Shown piece after piece: positions 10,442-20,550 of a stretch of DNA of 64,000 bases. The notes beneath the pieces are model-generated. The model was not told the DNA's origin. It saw nothing but the letters and a program-made list of their open reading frames with translations, and did not search any database. This DNA comes from Agapetus fuscipes. Lineage: Eukaryota > Arthropoda > Insecta > Trichoptera > Glossosomatidae. Position 1 is the stretch's first letter. Each line of letters opens with the position of its first letter. Location: contig OX637339.1 in the NCBI GenBank assembly GCA_951799405.1, positions 3,782,001-3,846,000 on the forward strand, read 5' to 3'. A program made the position numbers and the translations under genes.

Positions 10442-10802
10442 TTGTTTTAAATAATATAAATTATATTCCTTTGCACTCCGTGGGGATTCGAACCCACGAC
10501 CCTTCATGTCAATTTATTTATTTTTAGATTGCCGCCTTTGATTCTATACGACTCATCTATAATAGACTTCAGGTAGAGTCTTTTGAATTACCAACAAAGA
10601 AATTAACAATACATTAGTCCGACAAGTTAAGCTGATTCCTAGAAAACCCTGTCTACCTTAGGACTCATTTTGTTGACATAATGACTTGTGTTTATAGTTA
10701 CTTGCAGATTGTTTTTTTTGTTTTCTGGTTTTTATTTGGTTGGCACTGTGTGACTGTATAGTCACAGATTTCATTTAAAAAAAAAGAAAAATATATTTTT
10801 TT

Positions 10803-11116
10803 CCGGTCGATAGAGTGCTCGCATACTACCCCGTGAGCTCGGGTTCGAATCCCACCGAGGAGGGTGTCAGAAATGATTTCCTATTTCGGTGTTTATTTCA
10901 AACCCCAAAATAAAAATACCGGCAAGGTTTACTCAGCCTTCACAAGAAATGAGTACCAGCCCCCTCGGGAGCTGAGAAACCCCTACTTCAACTGAAGTGG
11001 TTGGCGTAAGGCCGGCCCCCTTACCTGTAAAAATTAAAAGGTTCAACTCGCCACATGCGACCCCTTCGGGGATAACTTGGCAAGAAGTCACACTATATAT
11101 GTAGCTTAATTGCGTT
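10803..11116 (+). mobile_element. SINE-C, full length (reference copy)
   Basis: A tRNA-like head (GGTCGATAGAGTGCTCGCAT, B box GGGTTCGAATCCC) is followed by GTCAGAAATGATTTCC, TTCGGTGTTTATTTCA, TACTCAGCCTTCACAAG, CCACATGCGACCCCTTC and the 3' end AAGAAGTCACACTATATATG, TAGCTTAATTGCGTTT. It finishes in AATCT repeats. It is a tRNA-derived SINE distinct from SINE-B in body and tail. Confidence 0.8.
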
Positions 11117-11226
11117 TTAATCTAATCTAATCTATATCAATAGGTACAAAATATTTTATTATGTATTTATCTACTTTTAATTAGTTACTCTATTCAAATG
11201 TCACTATGAAATATGTAATATAATGT

Positions 11227-11425
11227 CGGTGTTATAGCCGCGGGGATCGAGTCAGGTTATTTGGAACCGGATAACGCTGGTTCGAATCCCGCGCCGATAA
11301 CTTCGACCCTGGTTCAACAGATGCCGTTGCATGCACACAAGCTTCTGTTTTCGCATGAAGACAACTGGCCAGGTAAAATAGGTTGGTGGATTGCATTCCT
11401 TTCCACAAATCTATTTAAAAAAAAA
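11227..11425 (+). mobile_element. SINE-D, tRNA-like head with poly(A) tail
   Basis: Reads TCGGTGTTATAGCCGCGGGG, then a B box GGTTCGAATCCCG, CGACCCTGGTTCAACAGATG, ACTGGCCAGGTAAAATAGG, GATTGCATTCCTTTCC and an A-rich tail. It is almost identical to 49665-49880, so both inserted recently. Confidence 0.75.
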
Positions 11426-11499
11426 AAAAATACTATAGTAGCCATTTATAAAAGTTCAATATATCTCAAATTCATAAACCTACCTGCTTACATTTTCGG

Positions 11500-11605
11500 G
11501 ATAAAAATAAGTACAAAGTGGAAATTATGGGAAGAAGCAATGGATATAAATGAACTGAGATCAGTATGTAAGGATAGAAAAAAGGAGAGGAGACTTTTCT
11601 AGAGG
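11500..11605 (+). mobile_element. Possible RTE-like LINE scrap
   Basis: A short frame reading AMDINELRSVCKDRKK resembles KLDEMKEVCKDRVK of the RTE fragments at 4838 and 27052. Too short for certainty. Confidence 0.35.
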
Positions 11606-11635
11606 CTTTTTTTTTAAGAAACCCTGTCCTATAGT

Positions 11636-11957
11636 CCGGTCGATAGCTCAGGTGGTAGAGTACTTGCATTCCATGCCGAAAGCTCGGGTTCGAATCCCAC
11701 CGAGGGTGTCAGAAATGATTTCCCGTTTGGTGTATTTCAAACCCCAAAATAAAATACCGGCAAGGTTTACTCAGCCTTCACAAAAAATGAGTACCAGCAC
11801 TCTCGGGAGTTGGGAAACCCCACTTCAACTAAAAGTTGTTAATGTAAGGCCGGTCCCCTTACCTGTATAAATAAATAGGTCCCGAATGGCCACATGTGAC
11901 CCCTTCGGGGATAACACAGGCAAGAAGTTACACTATATGTGTAGCTTAGTTGCGTTT
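11636..11957 (+). mobile_element. SINE-C, full length
   Basis: Starts CCGGTCGATAGCTCAGGTGG, B box GGGTTCGAATCCC, ends TATATGTGTAGCTTAGTTGC followed by T-rich sequence. Confidence 0.8.
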
Positions 11958-12305
11958 TTTTTTTTGCGTGATGGGAGATCCACAAAAGTCGTATGTAAAA
12001 AAAAAACTTCAAACGGCAATAGCAAGTCGAGCATATTTTGTGGGGCTAAATCCATACGGTCTGAGGCGAAAGGGGATGGGGGGAAACGGGTCGCAACTTT
12101 GACAGCTTTCGGCGCGGTGCAACATGAGAGCGCCCCCTTAAGGTGGCGATATAATATTTATTCTGTTTTTTCAGCTTTGATGTTCCACTCAGGAAAACGC
12201 GGCAAGAATTTACGCTATATTTGTAGCTTAGTAGAGTTATTTATTTTTTCGAAAATAATCCTAGATTGCCGTGTTTAATTCTTTACGAGTCATTTAAAAG
12301 ACTTG

Positions 12306-12545
12306 ATATTCCTTGACTTATAGGTTGGTATGAGGCTGACCATCCATACTGTAAAAAATGGTTCACTTTGCCAATGTCACCCTGTTTCAGGGAATGTCGG
12401 CAAGAGTTGCAGGGCTTATGTTCATTTGAGTTTGGATTTTATTTGTAAGTACACAATCAGCATTTGTAAGCGCGAACTACACGTGTTTGTTTGTGGGCAT
12501 ACATCTGAGAGCTTTGAATGAATATATCCTTGCAACTTAGATTAT
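12306..12545 (+). repeat. Rep-A copy
   Basis: First of a closely spaced run of copies (12306-13768). Ends CTTGCAACTTAGATTATTAT. Confidence 0.75.
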
Positions 12546-12562
12546 TATTATTTTAATTATCG

Positions 12563-12805
12563 TTCCTTGACTTATAGGTTGGTATGAGGCTGACCACCCA
12601 TGCTGTAAAAATGGTTCACTTTGCCAATGTTACCCCTGTCTCAGGGAAGGACGGCAAGAGTTGCAGGGTGTATGTCGATTGGAGATTTGGTTTTTATTTG
12701 TAAGTACACAATCAGCATTTGTAAGCGCGAACTACACGTGTTTGTTTGTGGGCATACATCTGAGAGCTTTGAATGAATATATCCTTGCAACTTAGATTAT
12801 TATTA
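12563..12805 (+). repeat. Rep-A copy
   Basis: Its 3' half is nearly identical to that of the preceding copy (GCGCGAACTACACGTGTTTG block), suggesting a local duplication or gene conversion. Confidence 0.75.
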
Positions 12806-12837
12806 TTATGATTAATACTAAGAGGATTTTTTATAAT

Positions 12838-13003
12838 ACAGGGTGTGTGTGTCCATTTGAGACTTGGTTTATATATTGTAGGTTGACATGCGGCATGCGC
12901 AAGCGCAAACTTGTACGTGTCTGCTTGTGAGAATGCATGTAGTGTGAATCCCCAATGTTACATATCTTTGCAACTTAGATTAGATTAGATAATTAGATTA
13001 GAG
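12838..13003 (+). repeat. Rep-A, 5'-truncated
   Basis: Begins inside the family at ACAGGGTGTGTGTG; ends with AGATTAGATTAGATAATTAG. Confidence 0.7.
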
Positions 13004-13395
13004 TTAAGACCCGCTCACTTAAAACTACCTGGGATTTTTTTCTTCAAAAAATTCTGCGTAAAGAGTGACGCAGAGCGAAAAACCCGGGTACCTGAGTAAC
13101 CCAAGATAAACCTGATGTCAAAAAAATAAATATATATATCAGATATAAACATAATCAGTGTCAAGATAGTAAATACGTCACAGAGTTGTCTAATTTAGGA
13201 AAAAAAATATATGCATAATTATTTGATAATGTTAACCTTTATAATGATAATAATCTTGTACAAGTTAAAATATAAGACGCATTTTTTTTATAATCAACAT
13301 AACACTCACGATGTTAAAAAAAAAATACATTAAGATTTCTAAGTAACCAGTTTTTTTTTCTAAGGTTTGCTTTGGTAAATAATAAATTAAAAAAT

Positions 13396-13548
13396 CTAAA
13401 TCTAAATCTAAGCTGCAAAGATATGTATCATTTGAGATTCATATTAAATGCATTCCCACAAGCAGACACGCATAATTTCGCGCTTACACATGCCATTGAA
13501 CATAAGCCCTGCAACTCTTGCCGACCTTCCCTGAAGCAGGGGTGACAT
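13396..13548 (-). repeat. Rep-A, partial, inverted
   Basis: Carries the 3' part from AGCTGCAAAGATATG to CAGGGGTGACAT, then switches strand directly into the next copy. Confidence 0.65.
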
Positions 13549-13768
13549 CATGCTGTAAAAAAGGTTCACTTTGCCAATGTCACCCCTGTCTCAGGGAAGG
13601 ACGGCAAGAGTCACAGGGTGTATGTCCATTTGAGATTTGGTTTTTATGTTGTACATAGGTTCACATGCGGCATGTGCAAGCGCGAACTTGTACGTGTCTG
13701 GTGTTGAAAATGCATGTAATGCGAATCTCAAATGTAACATATCTTTGCAAATCAGATTAGATTAGATT
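13549..13768 (+). repeat. Rep-A, 5'-truncated
   Basis: Starts CATGCTGTAAAAAAGGTTCA and ends in three AGATT units. It forms an inverted pair with the preceding fragment. Confidence 0.7.
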
Positions 13769-13782
13769 AGTTAAGTTTACTA

Positions 13783-14167
13783 TACTTCAAAATACCGGGC
13801 CTTAGTCGTGCATACCGGTAGGTACCACGGATGACTTGCCTACCTGTGCTACCTGCTGTTCACGGAGCCTTCAATGATAGAAGGCAAGGAATGAAGGAAT
13901 GAGGCAATGGTGACAGCAGTTGGTCAATGCCAGGTCTCGCCTTATCAGAGTTTTCGCAATTGCATCCAAGTGCTAAATAATGGCATTGATACTACATACG
14001 GAGTGAGTGTGCACTTGGTAAATACTTGGGGTGACATTGCGACACGCTTAAATAGGGACACTCATGTTTTTGGGACTTAAAAGTTCACAGAGAATGATAC
14101 CTTTGAAAATTCCTGGCTAAGAAATGAGCAGGACCGCCGCAGACGCAGATTCCTCTTTTTCAGTTTT
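13783..14167. other. Harbinger-like MITE end plus unassigned sequence
   Basis: TACTTCAAAATACCGGGCC followed by TTA at 13783-13805 matches the terminus of the MITEs at 28879 and 31496. The remainder is unassigned. Confidence 0.5.
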
Positions 14168-14402
14168 AAAAATAGGTTGGTATGAGACTGACCACCATAC
14201 TGTACAAAATGGTTCACTTTGCCAATGTCACCCCTGTTTCATGGAAGGTCGACAAGAGTTGCAGGGCTTATATGTTAATTTGAGATTGGGAATTTATATT
14301 GTAGGTTCACATGCGGCATGTGTTAGCGTGAACTTATATGTGTCTGCTTGTGGGAATGCGTTCAATATGAATCATAAATGATAAATCTTTGCAGCTTAGA
14401 TT
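14168..14402 (+). repeat. Rep-A copy
   Basis: From AATAGGTTGGTATGAGACTG to GCAGCTTAGATTT, nearly full length. Confidence 0.75.
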
Positions 14403-14558
14403 TAGACCAATAGGTTGGTATGAGGCTGACCACCCATATTGTAAAAAGTGGTTCACTTTGCCAATGTCCCCCCTATTAGGAAAGGTCCGCTAGAGTTCCA
14501 GGGCTTGTGTTCATTTGAGATTGGGGTTTTATGTTGAAAGTGCAGTGCACATGACGTT

Positions 14559-14628
14559 TTAAGCAACATTGGGCGCGGATAGTACTTGGATGGGTTACCG
14601 CTCAGGTACACCGCGTGTCGTTGGCATC
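14559..14628 (+). pseudogene. 5S rRNA 3' part, head of the SINE
   Basis: TTAAGCAACATTGGGCGCGG, ATAGTACTTGGATGGGTTAC and CACCGCGTGTCGTTGGCATC match the 3' two thirds of 5S rRNA; the first ~50 nt are missing. Confidence 0.8.
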
Positions 14629-14936
14629 TTGGACCGGTCCGTAGTCCAGTGGCAACACTTCGGACTCGTAAATGGAAGGTTGTGGATTTAGATCCCGGCG
14701 GAGCACAAAAATATACCATTTATATTTCGAATGTGCTCTTTGCTGAGTTGAAAAATTCATAAACCTTTACCAAAGACCGGTGACTGAAAGGTCCATCCAA
14801 CCTTACAACAACTGGGTCTTGCTTGAGAATTGGCGCTTTCTACAGCGACGACCAAGCTCGCAGAGGGCTCTTGAGGTGTGATACACACAAAAACAGCGCT
14901 CACCAAATAATCATCCTAATATTATTATTACTCGTA
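14559..14936 (+). mobile_element. SINE-B with partial 5S head
   Basis: The 3' 70 nt of 5S rRNA (14559-14628) run into CTTGGACCGGTCCGTAGTCC and the tRNA-like unit, then the body and the LINE-like tail ending in AATATTATTATTA. Same 5S-tRNA junction as at 8412, independently located. Confidence 0.85.
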
Positions 14937-15014
14937 TTATGCGTGTCTGCTAATGGGAATGCATGTATTTTGAAATTAAAATGTTCATATATCTTTGCAA
15001 TTTAGATTATAGAT

Positions 15015-15480
15015 AACATAATTATAATGTGAATTCTGTAGAAAAAGAAAACACTAGGTATTTAAAAAAAAAAACCATCTTGTTGCGATTATTAAAGATA
15101 CATCAATTTTAGAATCAGTAACAAGAAAAAAACCTTTTCTGGGTAAGTATTACTAGGTACTCCCAATTTCTCTTACACAAAAACCCTGCAGCAATTAATT
15201 TGCGAGTCCCGCTTAGACCAAAAAATATGCACACCCTACAAATAATCATCCAACTAAATCAATACCTGCATTCCAAGCAAATGCAATTGTCATCAGTTGC
15301 ACACTCCTGCACCATGGTACAAATAAACATGTTACTTTTCAGTCTCCACACATGCATGGTCTTTATCAGTTAGGTTTTACTATTTCATTGATAAAATCTG
15401 CAAAACAATGATTCTATTACATAATGCTGATTAAATCATAACACAATACAATATTATATTGTAGACATTGAGGTACGTAC
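15015..15480. other. Unassigned AT-rich stretch
   Basis: Nothing recognised. Confidence 0.4.
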
Positions 15481-15975
15481 GACCGGTCCGTAGCTCAGTG
15501 GTAACACTGCAGACTCTGAATGGGAAGGTTGTGGGTTGATTCCCGGCGGAGCACGAAAAATATACCATTTATATTTTCAATTTGCTCTTCGCCGGGTTGA
15601 AAAATTCATAAAACCTTTACCAATGACCGGTCACCAAAGGTCCATCCAGCCTTACAGCAACTGGGTCTTGCTTGAGAATTGGCGCTTTGTAGCGACGACG
15701 ATCAAGCTCGTAAAAAGGTCGATAGCTCAATTGGTAGAATGCTTGCATTCCATGCCGAGAGCAAGGGTTCGATCTCAAAGGTTTACTCAGCCTTCACAAG
15801 AAATGAGAACCAGCCCCCCCGGGAGCTGGAAAACCCCCACTTCAACTGAAAGTGGTTGGTGTGAGGTCGGCCCCCTTACCTGTAAAAATAAATAGGTCCC
15901 GATGCGCCACATGCGACCCCTTCGGAGATAACGCAGGCAAAAAGTTACACTAAATGTGTAGCTTAGTTGCGTTGC
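15481..15975 (+). mobile_element. Heterodimeric SINE: SINE-B joined to SINE-C
   Basis: SINE-B (15481-15716; A box TAGCTCAGTGG) runs without a gap into SINE-C at AAGCTCGTAAAAAGGTCGAT (15708-15727). SINE-C then lacks the block between its B box and TACTCAGCCTTCACAAG. It ends GTGTAGCTTAGTTGCGTTGC. Same structure as 17393-17880. Confidence 0.8.
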
Positions 15976-16286
15976 GTTGCGAGGCATAACTGAGGGAATG
16001 ATCGAGGAAACAAACGTCCGAGGACAGGTTTTAAAGGATATTGTAAGGAATATGTCATTGTGATAAAATCTGTGTGATAAAGTCTCTAGATGTTAGGTAC
16101 TTATATAATTTGTATTTGATATTTGTATTATTCGAGATAGCTCGAGTGTTTGATGTTCTAGTAATGTCTCGCATGTTCCGACTCTCAATGATTCGAGAAT
16201 TATCCTAAATCTTACAAAAATAAGGGCGAAAGCTCTCTGTGGCCGGAGAAGCCAATCGAGCGTTGTATGGTGTAGTACGTTCTTAG

Positions 16287-16525
16287 TTGCAAATATGTAT
16301 TATCATTTAAGATTCATATTTAACGCATGCCCACAAGCAGACATGCGTAAGCGCGCGATTACACACATTGAATGTGCACTTACAAAACAAAAACTCAAAT
16401 CTGCAATGAACATAAGACCTAAAACTTCTTCAGTCTTTCCCTGAAATATGGGGTAGCATTGGTTAAGTGAATCAATTTTTATAGCGTGGGTGGTCAGCGT
16501 CATACCAACCTATTAGTCAAGTAAT
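16287..16525 (-). repeat. Rep-A copy, diverged
   Basis: Runs from AGTTGCAAATATGTATTATC to CCAACCTATTAGTCAAG, with more substitutions than most copies. Confidence 0.7.
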
Positions 16526-16759
16526 AATGACGTCATTGCATGACCCAAATAAATAATATGTATGCCATTTTTTCTCTCATGATTTACTGAAATGTTTTTT
16601 TTTTTTAATTTAAACAGATCGAGGTAAATTTTACAAGAAAAATTCAATTAAAATATGCAGACAGATATGAGCTGTATAGAACCAAAGACGGCAATCCAGC
16701 TTTTTTTAATGTGATAAATATATTGAAATATGAGAATTCATTTATTCGTCATCAGAACA

Positions 16760-16897
16760 CTACTGTAGGTCCACTATTGTAGGTCCACATGCGGCATGTG
16801 TTAGCGCGAAATTATACATATCTGCTTGTGGGAATGCATTTAGTATAAATCTTAAATGATATATATCTTTGCAGCTTAGATTAGATTAGATTATATT
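16760..16897 (+). repeat. Rep-A, 5'-truncated
   Basis: From TATTGTAGGTCCACATGCGG to an AGATTAGATTAGATT tail. Confidence 0.7.
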
Positions 16898-16906
16898 AGA
16901 ACCCTG

Positions 16907-17012
16907 TCACTGAGGCGGATTCCCAGCATCCTCCTTTCAATGGCTCTTTGGCACGTCCTCAGTCTGTTGGCTCTATACTGAGTGAGCCCTTTTGTTTCCA
17001 AGCCATAGGTGG
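16907..17012 (-). mobile_element. Non-LTR reverse transcriptase fragment
   Basis: On minus a 37-codon stretch reads TYGLETKGLTQYRANRL ... QRAIERRMLGIRLSDR. This is the ET..LT....RL...QRAMERRMLGI region just past the reverse transcriptase domain in RTE/craniofacial-development-protein-2-like LINEs. Short, truncated at both ends. Confidence 0.6.
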
Positions 17013-17392
17013 AATTTGGAAAATCGCGATTTAAATTTATTTCACTACATTTATTTTTCACAATATAAGTTACAATGTACTTAACTGTTCACTCGTCACT
17101 CTCTGCTTACAGTGGTGTTCGTGTTACAATGATCTAAGCGACTCTCTCCCTACACAGAATCTTTGCTCGTATTTATAGGTACGAAAGAGACGATTCTTGC
17201 ATGTTTTCGAACATGTTAGATACTTCCACTAGGATTGTTCGACACTAAAACAGCGTGCCTAGGCTTACGTTGGACGAATCCATATTTCGTATCACACGCA
17301 TGACTGAAAAAGACCCTGCGTTTGTTTCAACTTATCTATATTATAGCTCAATGGTCAAAATAGTTCATTTTCCACTTTATTAAAACTCGATG
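17013..17392. other. Unassigned, moderately GC-rich stretch
   Basis: Looks repeat-like (possibly part of an LTR) but I found no partner copy in the window. Confidence 0.3.
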
Positions 17393-17880
17393 ACCGGTCC
17401 GTAGTTCAGTGGTAACACTTCGGACTCTGAATGGAAAGTTTTGGGTTCGAATCTCGGCGGAGCACAAAAATTATACCAAATATATTTTCAAATTTGCTCT
17501 TCGCTGGGTTGAAAAATTCATAAACCTTTACCAATTACCGATAACCAAAGGTCCATCCAGCCTTACAGCAACTGGGTCTTGCTTGAGAATTGCCGCTTTG
17601 TAGCGACGACGACCAAGCTCGTGAAAAGGTCGATAGCTCAATTGGTAGAATGCTTGCATTCCATGACGAGAGCAAGGGTTCGATCTCAAGGTTTACTCAG
17701 CCTTCACAAAAAATGAGAACCAGTCCCCCTGGGAGCTGGGTAACCCCCACTTCAACTGGAAGTGGTTGGTGTGATTCCGGCCCCCTTATCCGTAAAAATA
17801 AATAGGTCCCGAATCGCCACATGCGACCCCTTCGGGTATAACGCAGGCAAGAAGTTACACTATATGTGTAGCTTAGTTGC
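17393..17880 (+). mobile_element. Heterodimeric SINE: SINE-B joined to SINE-C
   Basis: SINE-B (A box TAGTTCAGTGG, B box GGTTCGAATCTC) passes into SINE-C at AGCTCGTGAAAAGGTCGATA. The SINE-C part has the same internal deletion as 15481-15975 (GGTTCGATCTCAAGGTTTAC), so both derive from one dimer lineage. Confidence 0.8.
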
Positions 17881-18306
17881 GATGGTTCTCAATAAATCAG
17901 TGAATGAGCACAAAAAACTTGAATACAATGATAATATTAAATACGTGGTCATAAATACTGCATTGCCTTTATAAATAATATACAATGATAAAGTGAGCTA
18001 AATAAATGAATTACAAATCATGTCAGTGGTTCGAGTCCTCGGCGTCTGAACAATGAACATGTTACAGAGGATTTTTAAACATTAATAAATAATGAATCAT
18101 GTACACTTCCTGTCCATTGACTTATGATATCTGTGGGCTAAAAAATACTTTAAAACGAAAATAGACATTATAATATCTTATTAAACCTTTTAGGGACTCT
18201 TGATAAATGACCTGAAACTTGAAGGTCAAAAGTACTCGAGGCAAATAAAATTAATTATTGTGAAAATAAAACTACGCTTTTGAAAAAATATTTTTATTTT
18301 AAATTA

Positions 18307-18745
18307 TATGTCTGTTTCAACTTACTTACGAAAATGGTCATTTGTGAGAAAGAGAACAAAGAACTTCACAGCTGCATTTCCGTGTGTACAAAAAAAACTA
18401 GGGCGAATGTAAATATGTTTCTAGAAAGGTGGCAGCATTGCCGCGTGTGTACTATGCCCGGAGCAGTCCGAACATAGTACGCATGCGGTATAAATCTTGT
18501 GATTGATAAAATTAACGAATTTTAAAAGAAAAATGCATTATTTTAAGACATTATGGCATGTGTTGTAATTAGGTGTCAAAGCACAAAATGGAGAAAGCCA
18601 GAAAACATAAAATCTGACACGTTAAAACATGTTTTGTATGACTACACAACTGCAACGTTTGACAGGATTGAGACAAATGTGGGCTATAGTATGCATCAAT
18701 GCAGTAAGTTAGTTTCTGCTCCTCTATGTTATTACTCAATGTTCC
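18307..18745 (+). repeat. Element F, shorter copy
   Basis: Inverted relative to 4183-5626. Contains GGTGGCAGCATTGCCGCGTG and a 75-codon frame (18553-18780) starting MACVVIRCQSTKWRKPENIK. About 500 bp present in the other copy are deleted after CGTTTGACAGGATTGAGAC. Unclassified. Confidence 0.5.
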
Positions 18746-19104
18746 TGTCTAAAGATGAAGCCTTGTTTACACAACTCTAATTAATGTAAAGGGGAGCCGA
18801 CAAATTTTGCAAAAAAATAAAAAATAATAAATATGTTCAAGGACAACTGTCAACTCGCAACTAAGCTCTACATTTATTGTACAGGACAACTTCTTACAGC
18901 ATTCTTTGTGCACTATGGAATCGAAACAAATTCCAGAGACAAAAAAATGTGACGTCATTCAACCCGGGAGGAAACAGACAGACAAATATTTTTTTTATTG
19001 TTTGCTAAGGCCCGGAATTTTTAACGATGGCATTGCGACTTTACACTGAGTGAAAAGGATGCACTTATGTCAATCATGTGTTCACGTTTTACTTATCTAT
19101 CTAA
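18746..19104. other. Mostly unassigned; contains a partial Harbinger-like MITE
   Basis: AAGGCCCGGAATTTTTAACG (19009-) with TGCACTTATGTCAATCATGT matches one end of the small MITE at 40432-40557. Confidence 0.5.
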
Positions 19105-19345
19105 TATCTATAATCTAAGTTGCAAAGATATGTATCATTTGAGATTCATATTAAATGCATTCCCACAAGCAGACACGCATAATTTCGCGCTTACAAATGC
19201 CGCATGTGGACTTGCGACATAAAAACCCAATCTCAAATGAACATAATCCCTGCAAATCTTGCTGACCTTTCCTGAAACGGGGGTGCCATTGGCAAAGCGA
19301 ACCATTTTTTATAGTATGGGTAGACAGCCTCATACCAATCTTTAC
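19105..19345 (-). repeat. Rep-A copy
   Basis: From TAATCTAAGTTGCAAAGATA to CAGCCTCATACCAATC; nearly full length. Confidence 0.75.
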
Positions 19346-19458
19346 CCAAAAAAATTCTGAACTTATTAATTCAAAAACAAGAATTAAGCACATCTGAGTT
19401 TTCATTCCTAGAAAAATACCAGAGACAAGTACTAGTTACATTTTTTTGTTATGTAGAA

Positions 19459-19545
19459 ATAGGTTTAACTCGCCACATGCGCGACCCTTCGGGAATAACG
19501 CGGCAAGAAGTTACATTACATGTGTAGTTTATTTGCGTTTAGATT
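19459..19545 (+). mobile_element. SINE-C 3' fragment
   Basis: CTCGCCACATGCGCGACCCT, GGCAAGAAGTTACATTACAT and TTTGCGTTTAGATT only. Confidence 0.65.
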
Positions 19546-19954
19546 CTTGCAATCTTCCTTATTTCTATAGCAATCAGGGGCATCCTTCAATCCCAAACGT
19601 AACGGAGAATCAAGAAAACATATATGTAGGAAACACACGGTAAAAAGTTGCTCTATATTTGCAGGTGGATCGAGTTCAATGTTTTAGCACTACGTGATGT
19701 ATAAATAAAACGGATAAGCCTTGTATGTACATACACGCTGGCTTCTCTATGACCTTGAGGTCCAGCTAGGTCGGAAGTACGGAGCATACCGCCCGCGGCT
19801 GCACAACACAGTTCCGCCCTTGTTTTTCCTATTCGTGTCTTTGTCCTATTGCGGTCTCACGAATAGGACACGACCACTGGGCAACATTGTATCTACGAAT
19901 CGCACGTTAGAGGTTTAACCTTAGTATACAAGTAAGAAGTAATTATAAATAATA

Positions 19955-20539
19955 ATATTAGGATGATTTGTTTGGTGAGCGCTGTTTTTGTGTGCATCAC
20001 ACCTCCTTCCTTGACTTATAGTTTGGTATGCGGCTGACCACCCATGCTGTAAAAAATGGTTCACTTTGCCAATGTTACCCCTGTTACAGGGAAGGACGGC
20101 AAGAGTTGCAGGGTGTATTTCCATTTGAGATTTGGTTTTTATGTTGTGGGTTCACATAAGGTAAGTTCAAGTAAGGCATGTGCAAGCGCGAACTTGTACG
20201 TGTCTGGTTGTGGGAATGCATGTAATGCATGTAATGAATGGAATCTCCAATGTAACGTATCTTTGCAACTTAGATTAGATTAGATAAGACACCTCAACAG
20301 CCCTCTGCGAGCTTGGTCATCGTTGTAGAAAGCGTCAATTCTCAAGCAAGACCCAATTGCTGTGAGGCTAGATGGGCCTTTTGATGAACGGTCTTTGGTA
20401 ATGGTTTATGAATTTTTCAACCAAGCGAAGAGCAAATTTGATAATATAAATGGTATATTTTTTGTGCTCCGCCGGGATTCGAACCCACAACCTTCCATTT
20501 ACGAGTCCGAAGTGTTATCACTGGACTACGGACCGGTCA
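19955..20539 (-). mobile_element. SINE-B split by a Rep-A insertion
   Basis: Tail at 19955-20006 and the rest at 20288-20539 are one SINE-B. ACACCT occurs on both sides of the inserted Rep-A (20001-20006 and 20288-20293), a 6-bp target-site duplication. Confidence 0.8.
20007..20287 (+). repeat. Rep-A copy with defined ends (inserted in SINE-B)
   Basis: This nested copy fixes the family's limits: CCTTCCTTGACTTATAG at the 5' end and AACTTAGATTAGATTAGATA at the 3' end, flanked by ACACCT. Length 281 bp, including a small internal duplication (CATAAGGTAAGTTCAAGTAA). Confidence 0.8.
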
Positions 20540-20550
20540 CATTTGTAACT

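Larger units (their letters stand above)
14408..15014 (+). repeat. Rep-A copy, interrupted by 5S-headed SINE-B
   Basis: The left part (14408-14545) and the right part (14937-15014, TATGCGTGTCTGCTAATGGG to TTTGCAATTTAGATTATAG) are one Rep-A unit. The gap between them is filled by the SINE-B at 14559-14936. Confidence 0.75.

Noticed and set aside
10803..10860. tRNA genes (good A and B boxes at this and about 20 other places)
   Set aside because: All belong to SINE heads: no cloverleaf with proper acceptor stem, no oligo-T terminator, and always followed by the SINE body.
13000..13768. CRISPR-like array from regularly recurring Rep-A words
   Set aside because: Repeats are long, in both orientations and irregularly spaced in an animal genome; they are dispersed elements.
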